This document shows positions 1 through 9,039 of a stretch of DNA of 64,000 nucleotides, one piece after another. The notes under the pieces are model-generated. The model was given only the letters and a program-made list of their open reading frames with translations, made no database searches and had not been told where the DNA came from. How positions within the stretch are numbered: position 1 is the first letter of the stretch; every line of letters starts with the position of its first letter. Made by a program: the position numbers and the translations under genes. The stretch is from Vibrio splendidus (lineage in GTDB: Bacteria; Pseudomonadota; Gammaproteobacteria; Enterobacterales; Vibrionaceae), in the NCBI RefSeq assembly GCF_024347615.1, contig NZ_AP025509.1, forward strand, positions 372,001-436,000, in the 5' to 3' direction.

Positions 1-112
1 ATCGTTGAATGACAAGGAGCAAGGATCGTTAGAAACAACGCGTTACGTAGGGCAAGTTAGTGACCTAACGGTCAATTCGAAAAGACCTTGTTGTATAAAA
101 CTCGGATTTTTA

Positions 113-169
113 AGATACAGATACAGATACAGATACAGATACAGATACAGATACAGATACAGATACAGA
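113..169. repeat. Hexanucleotide microsatellite (AGATAC)9
   Basis: Nine perfect head-to-tail copies of agatac plus a partial tenth (aga). Read on the plus strand in one frame it gives alternating Arg-Tyr, but the short frame around it (5-202) has no convincing ribosome binding site or family likeness, so I treat the tract as non-coding. Its length suggests it is prone to slipped-strand copy-number change. It lies just beyond the terminator of the leftward sulfatase gene. Confidence 0.9.
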
Positions 170-185
170 AAACAAGTGCCAGACG

Positions 186-225
186 TAGAAAAGCCGTGGT
201 AACTGCATAGAGTGACCACGGCTTT
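186..225 (-). terminator. Rho-independent terminator of the first sulfatase gene
   Basis: A perfect 11-bp inverted repeat (190-200 with 215-225, 14-base loop). On the minus strand it is followed by a short run of T, placing it 54 bp beyond the stop codon of the leftward sulfatase gene. On the plus strand the T-run is poor. Confidence 0.7.
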
Positions 226-278
226 GGTATTACATCATGTACTTTCTAAACGGCTTGAATCACATGGTCTAGAAGGAC

Positions 279-1841
279 TTATTTAGCTTGCGCTGCTGCC
301 GCTTCTAGTTGCTTAAGTTTACCTTGAAGCATGTAAGCATTTTGGTTGAAGTTACCAGGATTCAACACTTGGCTTTGCTGCATTGGGTAGTCAGGCAGCG
401 TGTTCATGAACTCTTGTACTTTGCCGCCTACTGGTACGAATAGCCACATGTTGTCTGCCATCCAGCGTAGGTACATGCCCGATTCGTGTGGTGCTTTTTC
501 GAATGGGTCAGCACGTAGGTGAACTACTTGAGGCCAGTTTGGTTGGAAGCGAACTGCATCAACAATGTTACCGTCCATTACTGCGAACGAAATCTTGAAG
601 TCATTCCAACGAACTGCGTTTAGCTCAGCGTTAGCAGAGAAGTAAAGCATGCTGTCACGAGGGCCTTTCTCTTCTTTGCCTTGGAAGTAAGGCAGGAAGT
701 TGTAACCATCTAGGTGAACACGCCAGTTTTTACCGTTGTAAGTTGCACCTTTATCAGACGCAAGTTTCTCAACCACTTTATCATCACCAGCAGCTGCTAG
801 TAGAGTCGGGATCCAGTCTTGGTGCCCCATGATATCGTTGATCTTAGTTCCCGGTTTGATAGTACCAGGCCAGCGAACTAACTGAGGAACACGCATACCA
901 CCTTCGTAAGTTGTACCTTTCTCACCGTGGAAGTACGTTGCACCGCCATCAGGCCAAGAAACTGTCTCTGCACCGTTATCGGTCGAGTAGATGACGATTG
1001 TGTTGTCTGCGATTTTAAGCTCATCAAGCTTGTCTAGAAGGATACCCACTTGGTCATCGTGCTCTAGCATGCCGTCTGCGTAGATGCTGATACCAGATTT
1101 ACCTTGGTATTTCTCTTGTAGACGAGTCCACACGTGCATACGAGTGGTGTTGTGCCAGATGAAGAATGGTTTGTCAGCTTTCACTGCTTTTTCCATGAAC
1201 GCTAGAGATTCTTCTAGGAACTCTTCATCTGCGTGCTCCATACGCTTACGCGTCATTGGGCCTGTATCTTCAATCTTACCGTCAGAAGTCGATTTGATTA
1301 CACCACGAGGGCCAAAGTTCTTACGGAACTCAGGATCTTTAGGGTAGTAGTAAGTCTCTGGCTCTTCTTCCGCGTTTAGGTGGTACAGGTTACCGAAGAA
1401 CTGGTCAAAACCGTGGTTCGTTGGAAGGTGTTTGTCTTGGTCACCCATGTGGTTCTTACCGAACTGAGCTGTCATGTAGCCTTGTTCTTTAAGAAGGTCT
1501 GCGATCGTTGGAGCCCAATCAGGGATACCGTGGTCCGAACCTGGCATACCGATAGTCAGTAGACCTGTACGGAAAGGTTCTTGACCGGTTAGGAATGCAG
1601 CACGACCAGCAGTACACGATTGTTGACCGTAGTGGTCAGTAAATAGTGCGCCTTCGTTAGCAATACGGTCGATGTTAGGTGTTTCGTAACCCATCATACC
1701 GTTGTTGTATGCACTGATGTTGAATACACCAATGTCATCACCCCAGATAGCAAGAATGTTTGGTTTTTCTGCTGCTGTTGCCGCTGAAGAAGCTGCTAAT
1801 AAGCCAACACCTAATGCTAGTTTATTAATTTTAGTACCCAT
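279..1841 (-). CDS. Exported arylsulfatase, S1 family, cysteine-type
   Basis: Hydrolyses sulfate esters in the periplasm. The 520-residue product starts with a signal peptide (cleavage probably after the Ala run at about residues 20-24). An early metal-binding Asp pair follows (IWGDDIG). The sulfatase signature CTAGR has the formylglycine-precursor Cys at residue 76 and its partner Arg at 79. A Cys here, not Ser, is the type that both FGE and anSME enzymes can mature; an anSME gene lies at 22107. The middle contains STDNGAE and HGEKG-type motifs of the alkaline-phosphatase fold. Start chosen at the ATG at 1841, preceded by GGAG. It is clearly a paralogue of the divergent sulfatase at 2189, with colinear similarity throughout. 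Substrate is unknown; sulfated algal polysaccharide or a small sulfate ester are both possible. Confidence 0.93.
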   Translation of the reverse strand: MGTKINKLALGVGLLAASSAATAAEKPNILAIWGDDIGVFNISAYNNGMMGYETPNIDRIANEGALFTDHYGQQSCTAGRAAFLTGQEPFRTGLLTIGMPGSDHGIPDWAPTIADLLKEQGYMTAQFGKNHMGDQDKHLPTNHGFDQFFGNLYHLNAEEEPETYYYPKDPEFRKNFGPRGVIKSTSDGKIEDTGPMTRKRMEHADEEFLEESLAFMEKAVKADKPFFIWHNTTRMHVWTRLQEKYQGKSGISIYADGMLEHDDQVGILLDKLDELKIADNTIVIYSTDNGAETVSWPDGGATYFHGEKGTTYEGGMRVPQLVRWPGTIKPGTKINDIMGHQDWIPTLLAAAGDDKVVEKLASDKGATYNGKNWRVHLDGYNFLPYFQGKEEKGPRDSMLYFSANAELNAVRWNDFKISFAVMDGNIVDAVRFQPNWPQVVHLRADPFEKAPHESGMYLRWMADNMWLFVPVGGKVQEFMNTLPDYPMQQSQVLNPGNFNQNAYMLQGKLKQLEAAAAQAK

Positions 1842-2188
1842 AAGGACTCCGATTCACTTTTAAGATTAATGCGTTAGAACAACACATCGATGAGCAAATG
1901 TTATTCCCAAAATTCCATTCCGTCCTTTTATAGTGCTTATAACCAATCGTTATGATGCATGGTTAACTTGCTGATTAAATTGAATTTAGGCTGATGGTTA
2001 CCAGAAACCCTTAGATAACATGTGTGATCCTTATCATGTTTGTCGCCGTAAACCTTATCGATAACTTCTGCACCTGTATCTGAATAAAAAATGACAAAAA
2101 GATTAATAGCTTAGCGAACCTCGCGCATGCTTAAAAAATGGACTATACGTTGTAGGGCAGGATGCAAATAACTTACGAAGAGGTTTCT
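1842..2188. promoter_or_regulatory. Divergent promoter region between the two sulfatase genes
   Basis: A 347-bp gene-free spacer between two divergent sulfatase genes, which must hold both promoters. It is A+T-rich and contains no plausible small gene. The only specific element I can point to is the CRP-like site at 2023-2038, listed separately. Confidence 0.6.
2023..2038. promoter_or_regulatory. Candidate CRP (cAMP receptor protein) site
   Basis: The sequence tgtga-N6-tcatg matches the first CRP half-site perfectly and three of five bases of the second (consensus TGTGA-N6-TCACA). It lies 151 bp before the chosen start of the rightward sulfatase. Catabolite control of a sulfatase would make sense, but this is one site judged by eye. 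Confidence 0.35.
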
Positions 2189-3736
2189 ATGACAGCGAAA
2201 TATGGCGTTAAACGTCGTTTAGCGATTTTGGGTACGGCGATGATGGCGGCCTCCACCACCACATTCGCAGCTGAAAAACCAAATATTCTCGTGATTTGGG
2301 GGGATGATATTGGACAGTCTAATGTTAGCGCATACACCTTTGGTTTAATGGGTTACAAAACGCCTAATATTGATAGCATCGCCAAAGAAGGGATGATGTT
2401 TACCGATTATTACGCTGAACAATCGTGTACTGCGGGTCGCTCTACCTTTATTACGGGACAAAGTGTATTACGAACGGGTTTGAGTAAAGTAGGCTTGCCG
2501 GGCGCAGACATTGGCTTGCAAGCGGAAGACGCGACAATCGCAGAAATGCTGAAACCTATGGGTTACATGACAGGTCAATTTGGTAAAAACCACCTTGGCG
2601 ATAAAGATGAATTCCTTCCAACAGCACACGGGTTTGACGAATTTTTTGGCAACCTTTACCACCTGAATGCTGAAGAAGAACCAGAGAATGAAGATTACCC
2701 AACCGATCCTGAGTTTCGTAAGAAGTTCGGTCCGCGTGGTGTTATTAAGTCATTCGCTGATGGCAAGATTGAAGATACGGGTCCACTGACGCGTAAGCGT
2801 ATGGAAACGGTCGATGAAGAAACACTAGACGCGGCACTTGATTTCATGGATCGCGCAGTGAAAGCGGACAAGCCATTCTTCGTTTGGTGGAACGCAACAC
2901 GTATGCACTTTAGAACGCACGTGAAAGCCGATAGTAAAGGTGTGACCGGTGTCGGTAATTACGCAGATGGTATGGTTGAGCACGATCGACACGTTGGGCA
3001 ACTATTGAAGCAAGTGGATGAGTTGGGAATCAAAGACAACACCATCGTTTTCTACTCAACGGATAACGGCCCACACATGAACTCTTGGCCTGATGCGGGT
3101 ACAACCCCGTTCCGTGGTGAGAAAAACACTAACTGGGAAGGCGCATACCGTGTACCAGTAATGGTCCGTTGGCCTGGTAAGATTGAACCTGGAACCGTAT
3201 CCAATGAAATCATGCACCACATGGACTGGATGCCAACCTTCGTTGCCGCTGCTGGTGATGACCAAATCAAAGAGAAATTGCTGAAAGGTCATACTGCCGG
3301 TGATAAAACGTTTAAGGTTCACTTAGATGGTTATAACTTCCTTCCTTACCTAACGGGTGAAGAAGAAAAAGGCCGTCGTTCAGAGATCTTCTACTTTACC
3401 GATGATGGCGATTTAGCGGCGCTTCGTTACAACCAATGGAAAGCGGTGTTCATGGAGCAACGTGCAACGGGTACCATGCAGATTTGGTCAGAACCGTTTG
3501 TGACGTTACGTCTTCCTAAGCTGTTTAACCTGCGTATGGACCCATACGAAAACGCAGACATTACATCGAACACATACTACGACTGGTTGTTAGACCATGC
3601 TTATATGTTCGTTCCTGCGCAAGCGTATGTAGGCGAGTTCTTAGAAACGTTTGCCGAATACCCACCACGCCAAAAAGCAGCAAGCTTTAGCTTGGATCAG
3701 GTTATGGAGAAACTTCAAGAGAACCATAATAAGTAA
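2189..3736 (+). CDS. Exported arylsulfatase, S1 family, cysteine-type (second paralogue)
   Basis: Second periplasmic sulfatase, transcribed away from the first. I chose the ATG at 2189 (515 aa) over the in-frame ATG at 2162: 2189 has a good Shine-Dalgarno (gaagagg, 5-base spacing) and gives a clean signal peptide (basic start, hydrophobic Ala-rich core, cut near TTTFAA). The signature CTAGR has its Cys at residue 80, which must become formylglycine for activity. Metal-site motifs GDDIG near the start and STDNGPH near the middle are intact. It aligns end to end with the 279-1841 product but differs around the substrate side, so the two may take different sulfate esters. A strong terminator follows at 3782. 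Confidence 0.93.
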   Translation: MTAKYGVKRRLAILGTAMMAASTTTFAAEKPNILVIWGDDIGQSNVSAYTFGLMGYKTPNIDSIAKEGMMFTDYYAEQSCTAGRSTFITGQSVLRTGLSKVGLPGADIGLQAEDATIAEMLKPMGYMTGQFGKNHLGDKDEFLPTAHGFDEFFGNLYHLNAEEEPENEDYPTDPEFRKKFGPRGVIKSFADGKIEDTGPLTRKRMETVDEETLDAALDFMDRAVKADKPFFVWWNATRMHFRTHVKADSKGVTGVGNYADGMVEHDRHVGQLLKQVDELGIKDNTIVFYSTDNGPHMNSWPDAGTTPFRGEKNTNWEGAYRVPVMVRWPGKIEPGTVSNEIMHHMDWMPTFVAAAGDDQIKEKLLKGHTAGDKTFKVHLDGYNFLPYLTGEEEKGRRSEIFYFTDDGDLAALRYNQWKAVFMEQRATGTMQIWSEPFVTLRLPKLFNLRMDPYENADITSNTYYDWLLDHAYMFVPAQAYVGEFLETFAEYPPRQKAASFSLDQVMEKLQENHNK

Positions 3737-3781
3737 GCTTTGGTTTATTGAAACTGATAGCTTGATGAAACTGATAACACG

Positions 3782-3807
3782 AAAGAGCTCCTAGGAGCTC
3801 TTTTTTT
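3782..3807 (+). terminator. Strong rho-independent terminator after the second sulfatase
   Basis: A 10-bp perfect stem (3782-3791 with 3794-3803) with a very tight 2-base centre, running into seven T residues. It separates the sulfatase transcript from the cytochrome gene, which therefore needs its own promoter in 3808-3944. Confidence 0.9.
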
Positions 3808-3944
3808 ATGCGCATATCGATGAGTAAATCCCGGTCGTGAATATGAATCACAACTATCATGATCATTGCCACTAAATAATTGTATTTTAGTCGTTTTTAC
3901 GTCTACCTTAGTAAGCATAAGGATGTATAAAAACAAGGAATGTT

Positions 3945-6353
3945 ATGTCTGCATGGTTGTGCTCGCTAGTGAACGGATTGAAACACCAGAGAGTCGCAGT
4001 ATTATCCGTAATCTTGTCTCCACTTATGTTGTCGCTGTTCAGTTTGAGCACCTATGCCAACGAGCAAGATCCTAATAGCAACACTGAGGCTTCAAAGCTC
4101 AGTTCTGTAGCTTCACACGCTAGCTCTGATGTTTTACCTATCGGCTCTAAAGCCACGTATGTCGGATCGGAAGCTTGTGTTGATTGTCATAGTGAAGAAG
4201 TCGAAGCGTGGCAGGGCTCTCATCATGACATGGCGATGAAACACGCTACAGATGAACCTGTATTAGGCGATTTCAACGATCAAACGGTCACTCATGGCGG
4301 TAAACTCAACCGATTTTTTCGCAAGGGTGAAGAGTTCTGGGTCAATATCGAAGGCCCAGACGGGCAATTCAAAGATTACAAAATCAGCTATACCTTTGCC
4401 TTTGAACCATTACAACACTACATGGTTGAGTTTGAAGACGGTCGAGTACAGTTGATTCCTTTCGCTTGGGACTCTCGCACTGAGGGCGAAGGCGGTCAAC
4501 GCTGGTTTAACCTCTACCCGGATACCACCAACACTGACGAATTCTACTGGACCAATAGCGGTCAAAACTGGAACTTCATGTGTGCCGATTGCCACTCAAC
4601 GAATCTAGAGAAAAACTACGACAGCGCGAGTAATACCTATAACACTACTTGGTCTGAGATTAATGTCGGTTGTGAAGCGTGTCATGGACCTGCAAGCGAG
4701 CACGTTGAGCAGGCCCAGCTAGCCAAAGCGAATGGCGAAAAGGATGCTCAAGTCTCGGCGCATTATGGCTTTGATCGCGACTTGTCGAAGTCGGTGAAAG
4801 AATGGGTCTACCAAGAGGGCAACTCAACCCTACAACCAAAAGACATCATCCATACCAATCAGGTTCAAACCTGTGCGCAATGCCACAGCAGACGTACTCA
4901 GTTAAATGAAACTGGAGATCACGTTAACGGGTCTTTCTTTGATAAGTATCGTCTAAGTTTGATTACTCCTGAGCTTTACCATAACGATGGTCAAATCTAC
5001 GATGAAGATTACGTTTACGGATCTTTCTTGCAATCAGTGATGGCTGAAAAAGGCGTCACATGTACTAACTGTCACGATCCACATACTGCAGAACTGAAAA
5101 TTGCCGAAGAAGCGGTGTGTAGCCAATGTCACATTGCATCAGAGTACACGCCTGAAAAGCACACCTTCCACGAGGCGAATACCGAAGCTTCACAATGTAC
5201 GACTTGTCACATGCCAGAGACGACTTACATGGAGGTCGACCCAAGACGCGACCACAGTTGGCATATCCCGCGTCCTGATATTAGCCAACACATTAAAACG
5301 CCGAACGTGTGTACTAGCTGTCATGAAGATCAAACCGACCAGTGGGCAGATAAGCAAATCGGTGAGTGGTTCCCAGATTCTAAGTATCGTAATCAGCAGC
5401 ATTTTGCCGTTCCCTTTTATGCTGACTCAATAGGGCACAGAGGGGCAGAGGATGCGTTGGCATACTCGGCTCAGGACTCCAGCTTAAGCAATATCATTCG
5501 TGCATCGAGCTTAGAACGTTTGGGCGGCAATACGGGTAAGAATACGCTTATCTCGCTAGCAAGAGCGGTGAAACATGATGATGAAATGATCCGTTTGGGC
5601 GTTGTGCAAGGCTCGTCTGGTTTCCAATTCACTGACCGTTGGCAAATTCTAGAGCCGCTACTGAAAGACCCTGTATTGTCGATTCGTTCAGAAACCGCAG
5701 GTGCATTGGTACGTTATTGGGGAGAAATGAACCCTCTGCAGAAAGATCAAATCAAGCCTGCATTGGAAGAGTACATTGAGATACAGCAATTTAATGCCGA
5801 TAGAGGATTTGGACGAACTAACCTAGGCAACGTTTACCGCGATCTAGGTCAGCACGATAAAGCGATTGAGTTCTATCAAGGTGCTATCGAGATTGAGCCT
5901 TACTTCGAAAACAGCTACGCCAACTTGGCGGATTTGTATCGAGCGCAAGGTAACGAAGCAAAAGCGTTGTCGACGTTGAAGCAAGGTATTGAAGCTCAGC
6001 CGAAATCGAGTGTATTGCCCTACAGTACAGGGTTATCTCTGCTTCGAGTGAAAGATTACGAACAAGCAACGGACTACCTTAAACAAGCCGCTGAAACTGC
6101 GCAAACCGACCCACAATATTGGTATGTGTACGGATTGGCTTTGGAGAAATCTGATGTGCTTGCAGCAAGTCAATCACTGCACAAGGCTTACCAATTTAGC
6201 CGTAACCCACAGCACTTGTATGCCCAGTGTGAAGTGTTGGCGCGAAACAGCCTTATACCGGGCGTACCAAAGGCGTTTGAGCAATGTATTTCATCACTGA
6301 GCAAGGTGGCACCGCCGGAGGCCATTAACCAATTGAAAGCTAAGTTTAAATAA
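3945..6353 (+). CDS. Exported octahaem c-type cytochrome with C-terminal HEAT-like and TPR region
   Basis: An 802-residue periplasmic multihaem protein. After a signal sequence (residues about 1-39) there are eight CXXCH haem-attachment motifs: CVDCH, CADCH, CEACH, CAQCH, CTNCH, CSQCH, CTTCH and CTSCH, all in the first 460 residues. This resembles the cytochrome c554/paired-CXXCH families. A helical, HEAT-like stretch (about 500-600) follows, then TPR repeats (about 610-760) with typical spacing such as NLGNVYRDLGQHDKAIEFY. The C-terminal third is clearly homologous to the haemless protein at 23526. The gene stands alone between a terminator and the MoxR/Bat operon. A redox partner in sulfated-substrate metabolism is possible; the actual electron donor or acceptor cannot be read from sequence. 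Confidence 0.9.
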   Translation: MSAWLCSLVNGLKHQRVAVLSVILSPLMLSLFSLSTYANEQDPNSNTEASKLSSVASHASSDVLPIGSKATYVGSEACVDCHSEEVEAWQGSHHDMAMKHATDEPVLGDFNDQTVTHGGKLNRFFRKGEEFWVNIEGPDGQFKDYKISYTFAFEPLQHYMVEFEDGRVQLIPFAWDSRTEGEGGQRWFNLYPDTTNTDEFYWTNSGQNWNFMCADCHSTNLEKNYDSASNTYNTTWSEINVGCEACHGPASEHVEQAQLAKANGEKDAQVSAHYGFDRDLSKSVKEWVYQEGNSTLQPKDIIHTNQVQTCAQCHSRRTQLNETGDHVNGSFFDKYRLSLITPELYHNDGQIYDEDYVYGSFLQSVMAEKGVTCTNCHDPHTAELKIAEEAVCSQCHIASEYTPEKHTFHEANTEASQCTTCHMPETTYMEVDPRRDHSWHIPRPDISQHIKTPNVCTSCHEDQTDQWADKQIGEWFPDSKYRNQQHFAVPFYADSIGHRGAEDALAYSAQDSSLSNIIRASSLERLGGNTGKNTLISLARAVKHDDEMIRLGVVQGSSGFQFTDRWQILEPLLKDPVLSIRSETAGALVRYWGEMNPLQKDQIKPALEEYIEIQQFNADRGFGRTNLGNVYRDLGQHDKAIEFYQGAIEIEPYFENSYANLADLYRAQGNEAKALSTLKQGIEAQPKSSVLPYSTGLSLLRVKDYEQATDYLKQAAETAQTDPQYWYVYGLALEKSDVLAASQSLHKAYQFSRNPQHLYAQCEVLARNSLIPGVPKAFEQCISSLSKVAPPEAINQLKAKFK

Positions 6354-6409
6354 AGCGATGAGGTGAGCTTGGCTATCGTGCTTGCTGCTTATTCCGCTTG
6401 TAATTAATT

Positions 6410-6478
6410 GTCTCGCTTATGAGCAATTATCACGTTTATAACTTATCGCGCTGATGAACAATTATCACGTGTATAACT
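6410..6478. repeat. 35-bp-period imperfect direct repeat upstream of the MoxR operon
   Basis: Two copies of a 23-base element, gaRcaattatcacgtKtataact, at 6421-6443 and 6456-6478, with weaker similarity extending a few bases to the left (cgct-tatga against cgct-gatga). Each copy ends in a -10-like tataact. The pair lies 60-120 bp before the ATG of the MoxR gene, where an operator or duplicated promoter would sit. Confidence 0.6.
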
Positions 6479-6537
6479 AATAGTTATGGGGCTTGTGAGT
6501 AGGATGTACGCAGCCAGATTGAATTAAGGGAAGACCT

Positions 6538-7521
6538 ATGAACCATGCGCAACAAGCAATAAACCAACTGATTGAACAAACAGAGAAAAGTGTTATCGGT
6601 CAGAGCCACGTCGTTCGGGCTCTGGTGATAGGGTTATTGACTAATGGGCATGTGCTTTTAGAGGGACTTCCCGGTACAGCGAAAACTCGTTCAGTGAAAT
6701 CGCTGGCGAACCTACTGAACACCAGTTTTGGTCGAATTCAGTTTACGCCTGACCTGCTGCCATCAGATGTAACCGGTACAGAAGTGTATCAAGAGCTTGA
6801 TGGAAAGCCTCAGTTGCACTTTCAACCGGGTCCTATTTTCAACTGTATTGTTTTAGCCGATGAAGTGAACCGTGCTCCTGCAAAGGTACAAGCGGCTCTG
6901 CTTGAAGCCATGGCGGAAGGAACGATTACGGTGGGTGGTCAAACTCATATCCTACCTGATCTATTCATGGTGCTCGCTACGCAAAACCCAGTTGAGCAAG
7001 AAGGTACGTATCCACTGCCTGAAGCACAGATGGACCGTTTCATTATGAAAGTCACGGTCGACTATCCAGAAGATGAAGCTGAACGCGACATCATTCGACT
7101 TGTGCGCAGTGAGGAACTCGGTAGCGAGACGAGTTCGGAATTAGTCACGCCACAGCATATTGAACCTGAATTGGTGCTTGAAGCGCGCCGCCAACTTCCA
7201 GACATTACCGTTTCCGATTTAGTTGAGAACTACATCGTGGCTTTGGTAATGGCTACACGAAAACCTGAGCGTTATCCAGAATCAGACTTATCGAAATGGA
7301 TTGAAATTGGTTCAAGTCCTCGCGCTTCTATTTCATTGGATAAATGTGCTCGCGCTTATGCGTGGCTGCAAGGGCGTGACCACGTCACGTTAGACGATGT
7401 GCGTGCCATGTTGCCAACCGTATTAGGCCACCGATTCTCGTTGTCTTACGATGCATTGGCCGATGGTGTTGACCATCAAAGAGTGGTTGAAGAACTGCTT
7501 GATAATGTTGAGATTGGATAA
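6538..7521 (+). CDS. MoxR-family AAA+ ATPase
   Basis: A 327-residue cytoplasmic AAA+ ATPase of the MoxR family, which works with von Willebrand A (VWA) proteins as a chaperone or metal-insertion machine. Walker A GLPGTAKT is at residues 43-50, Walker B with LADEVNRAP near 107, the sensor region ATQNPVEQEGTYPLPEAQ is intact, and the C-terminal lid is present. It is the first gene of a six-gene run with 12-bp or smaller gaps. A Shine-Dalgarno (aaggg) precedes the ATG. MoxR/VWA operons of this order are linked in other bacteria to envelope stress and to maturation of complexes; the adjacent cytochrome and sulfatases suggest a client in this cluster, which is inference. Confidence 0.95.
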   Translation: MNHAQQAINQLIEQTEKSVIGQSHVVRALVIGLLTNGHVLLEGLPGTAKTRSVKSLANLLNTSFGRIQFTPDLLPSDVTGTEVYQELDGKPQLHFQPGPIFNCIVLADEVNRAPAKVQAALLEAMAEGTITVGGQTHILPDLFMVLATQNPVEQEGTYPLPEAQMDRFIMKVTVDYPEDEAERDIIRLVRSEELGSETSSELVTPQHIEPELVLEARRQLPDITVSDLVENYIVALVMATRKPERYPESDLSKWIEIGSSPRASISLDKCARAYAWLQGRDHVTLDDVRAMLPTVLGHRFSLSYDALADGVDHQRVVEELLDNVEIG

Positions 7522-7533
7522 CTAGGGGGCGTC

Positions 7534-8496
7534 ATGGCGAAGCCAACACAAGCTCCCAAACCGCAAGGCCTTGATCCTCGACTGTACTGTGACTATTCAA
7601 GGTTAGTGCGAATTCAGGCTCAAGCTGAGTCATTTTCACTGTTACCTCATTTAAAAGCGGGCAGCGTACTTTCGGGCAGACATAACTCTTTGTTCCGTGG
7701 TCGTGGTTTGAACTTCGAAGAATTACGTCATTACCAATTGGGTGATGATATCCGTAATCTCGATTGGAAAGTTACCATGCGAACGGGTAAGCCTCATGTT
7801 CGTAGCTATACCGAAGAGAAAGACCGTAATGTGATGATCTGTGTCGATCAGCGCAGTTCGATGTTCTTTGCCTCTCAAAACACCATGAAATCTGTTGTGG
7901 CTGCTGAAGTGGCGGCACTGTGTGGGTGGCGAGTGCTAAAAGATGGTGACCGTGTCGGCTTCGTTTTAGCCTCACACCAAAAACTGTTTCATACCAAAGC
8001 GCAGCGTTCACAGTCTGATTTACTGGCTCAGTTAAAGCATCTTACCAAGGCTAATCAAAGCTTAGACGTGAGTGTGAGTGACAGCGAGGGTGTTGGTTTT
8101 AGCCAGTGGATTGAACTGATCAAGCGAATGAGACTCAAGCAATCAACCTTGATATTCATTAGTGACTGGCGAGACTGCCGAGAACAACATCTCGATCGAC
8201 TAAAGCAGTTACAGCAACACAACGATATCTTGGCCATTATGGTCACCGATCCATTAGAACAGTCATTGCCTCAAGATCTTGCCAGCGCAAACTGGGTGGT
8301 GGGTGATGGTCGTTTTCAACTTAATCTGGATAGCCAATCTAAGGTAAACCTCGCGAGTGAAAGTCTTGCTCAGAAAGCGGCACTTCAGAAACAGTCCCTT
8401 GCTAAATTGATGGCGATGAAAAACCTCCCTTATATTGAATTAGACACGTCAGGCAATCACATATCGCAGCTGCAGAAGCTAGTGGGAGGGCGCTAA
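7534..8496 (+). CDS. DUF58 domain protein (VWA-like), MoxR operon
   Basis: A 320-residue protein with the DUF58 signature: the segment around residues 50-105 carries the conserved FRGRGLNFEELRHY and GDDIRNLDWKVTMRTG motifs, followed by a degenerate VWA-like fold starting at VMICVDQRSSM, where DxRSS stands in for the MIDAS DxSxS. It normally sits directly after moxR, as here (12-bp gap), and acts with the ATPase in assembly or chaperone work. No signal peptide. The stop codon abuts the next ATG, so translation is probably coupled. Confidence 0.92.
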   Translation: MAKPTQAPKPQGLDPRLYCDYSRLVRIQAQAESFSLLPHLKAGSVLSGRHNSLFRGRGLNFEELRHYQLGDDIRNLDWKVTMRTGKPHVRSYTEEKDRNVMICVDQRSSMFFASQNTMKSVVAAEVAALCGWRVLKDGDRVGFVLASHQKLFHTKAQRSQSDLLAQLKHLTKANQSLDVSVSDSEGVGFSQWIELIKRMRLKQSTLIFISDWRDCREQHLDRLKQLQQHNDILAIMVTDPLEQSLPQDLASANWVVGDGRFQLNLDSQSKVNLASESLAQKAALQKQSLAKLMAMKNLPYIELDTSGNHISQLQKLVGGR

Positions 8497-9039
8497 ATGG
8501 CTGTTGAACATACTCCCCCAAGTACTTATATCCTCCGCGAACTGCACGATGTAGCGATTCCTGACAGTGTGAGCTGGGCTCCTCAAACGATCGGCTGGAA
8601 GATCTTTGGCGTTATTCTGTTATTGGTCGCTATCTATCTGGTTTATCGTTTGGCGCAGAAATGGTGGAATAACCGTTATCGCAAAGAAGCGCTTCAAGAG
8701 CTCATGGTATTGGATGCACGAGACAAAAATTCAACAGAACGAACCTTCAAAGTACTGAAAGTGGTGCTTCGTTACCTAGACAGCAGTAATGCAAAGCTGT
8801 TTGGACAAGACTATGTAAACTGTCTAAACGCTTATCTGCCTGGTAGCGCTAACACAAGTGAAAACAGCAATGCGTTCTTTACCTATGAAGTTTCGGAATT
8901 ATGGATGCAAAGCCTAATTGACCCTAATGTGCGTTTGAGCTTTGAACAGCGTTTAGAGGTAATTCAAACCGCGATGATGTGGCTAAAAATTCACAAGCCG
9001 AATGTACAGGTAACGGTTGAGGGGCAAGACAATGTTTGA
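8497..9039 (+). CDS. DUF4381 single-pass membrane protein, MoxR operon
   Basis: A 180-residue protein with one clear transmembrane helix at about residues 33-52 (IFGVILLLVAIYLVYRLA) followed by a basic, cytoplasmic helical domain. Position, size and the short N-terminal segment (PSTYILRELHDVAIPDSVSWAP) fit the DUF4381 family found in MoxR/Bat operons. The ATG follows the previous stop with no gap, and its 3' end overlaps the next start by 8 bp. Probably a membrane component of the MoxR-VWA complex; no catalytic motif is visible. Confidence 0.85.
   Translation: MAVEHTPPSTYILRELHDVAIPDSVSWAPQTIGWKIFGVILLLVAIYLVYRLAQKWWNNRYRKEALQELMVLDARDKNSTERTFKVLKVVLRYLDSSNAKLFGQDYVNCLNAYLPGSANTSENSNAFFTYEVSELWMQSLIDPNVRLSFEQRLEVIQTAMMWLKIHKPNVQVTVEGQDNV

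Noticed and set aside
5..202. Small plus-strand frame with a long Arg-Tyr repeat
   Set aside because: It is simply the AGATAC microsatellite read in one frame; no family likeness or convincing ribosome site, and it runs into the terminator hairpin.
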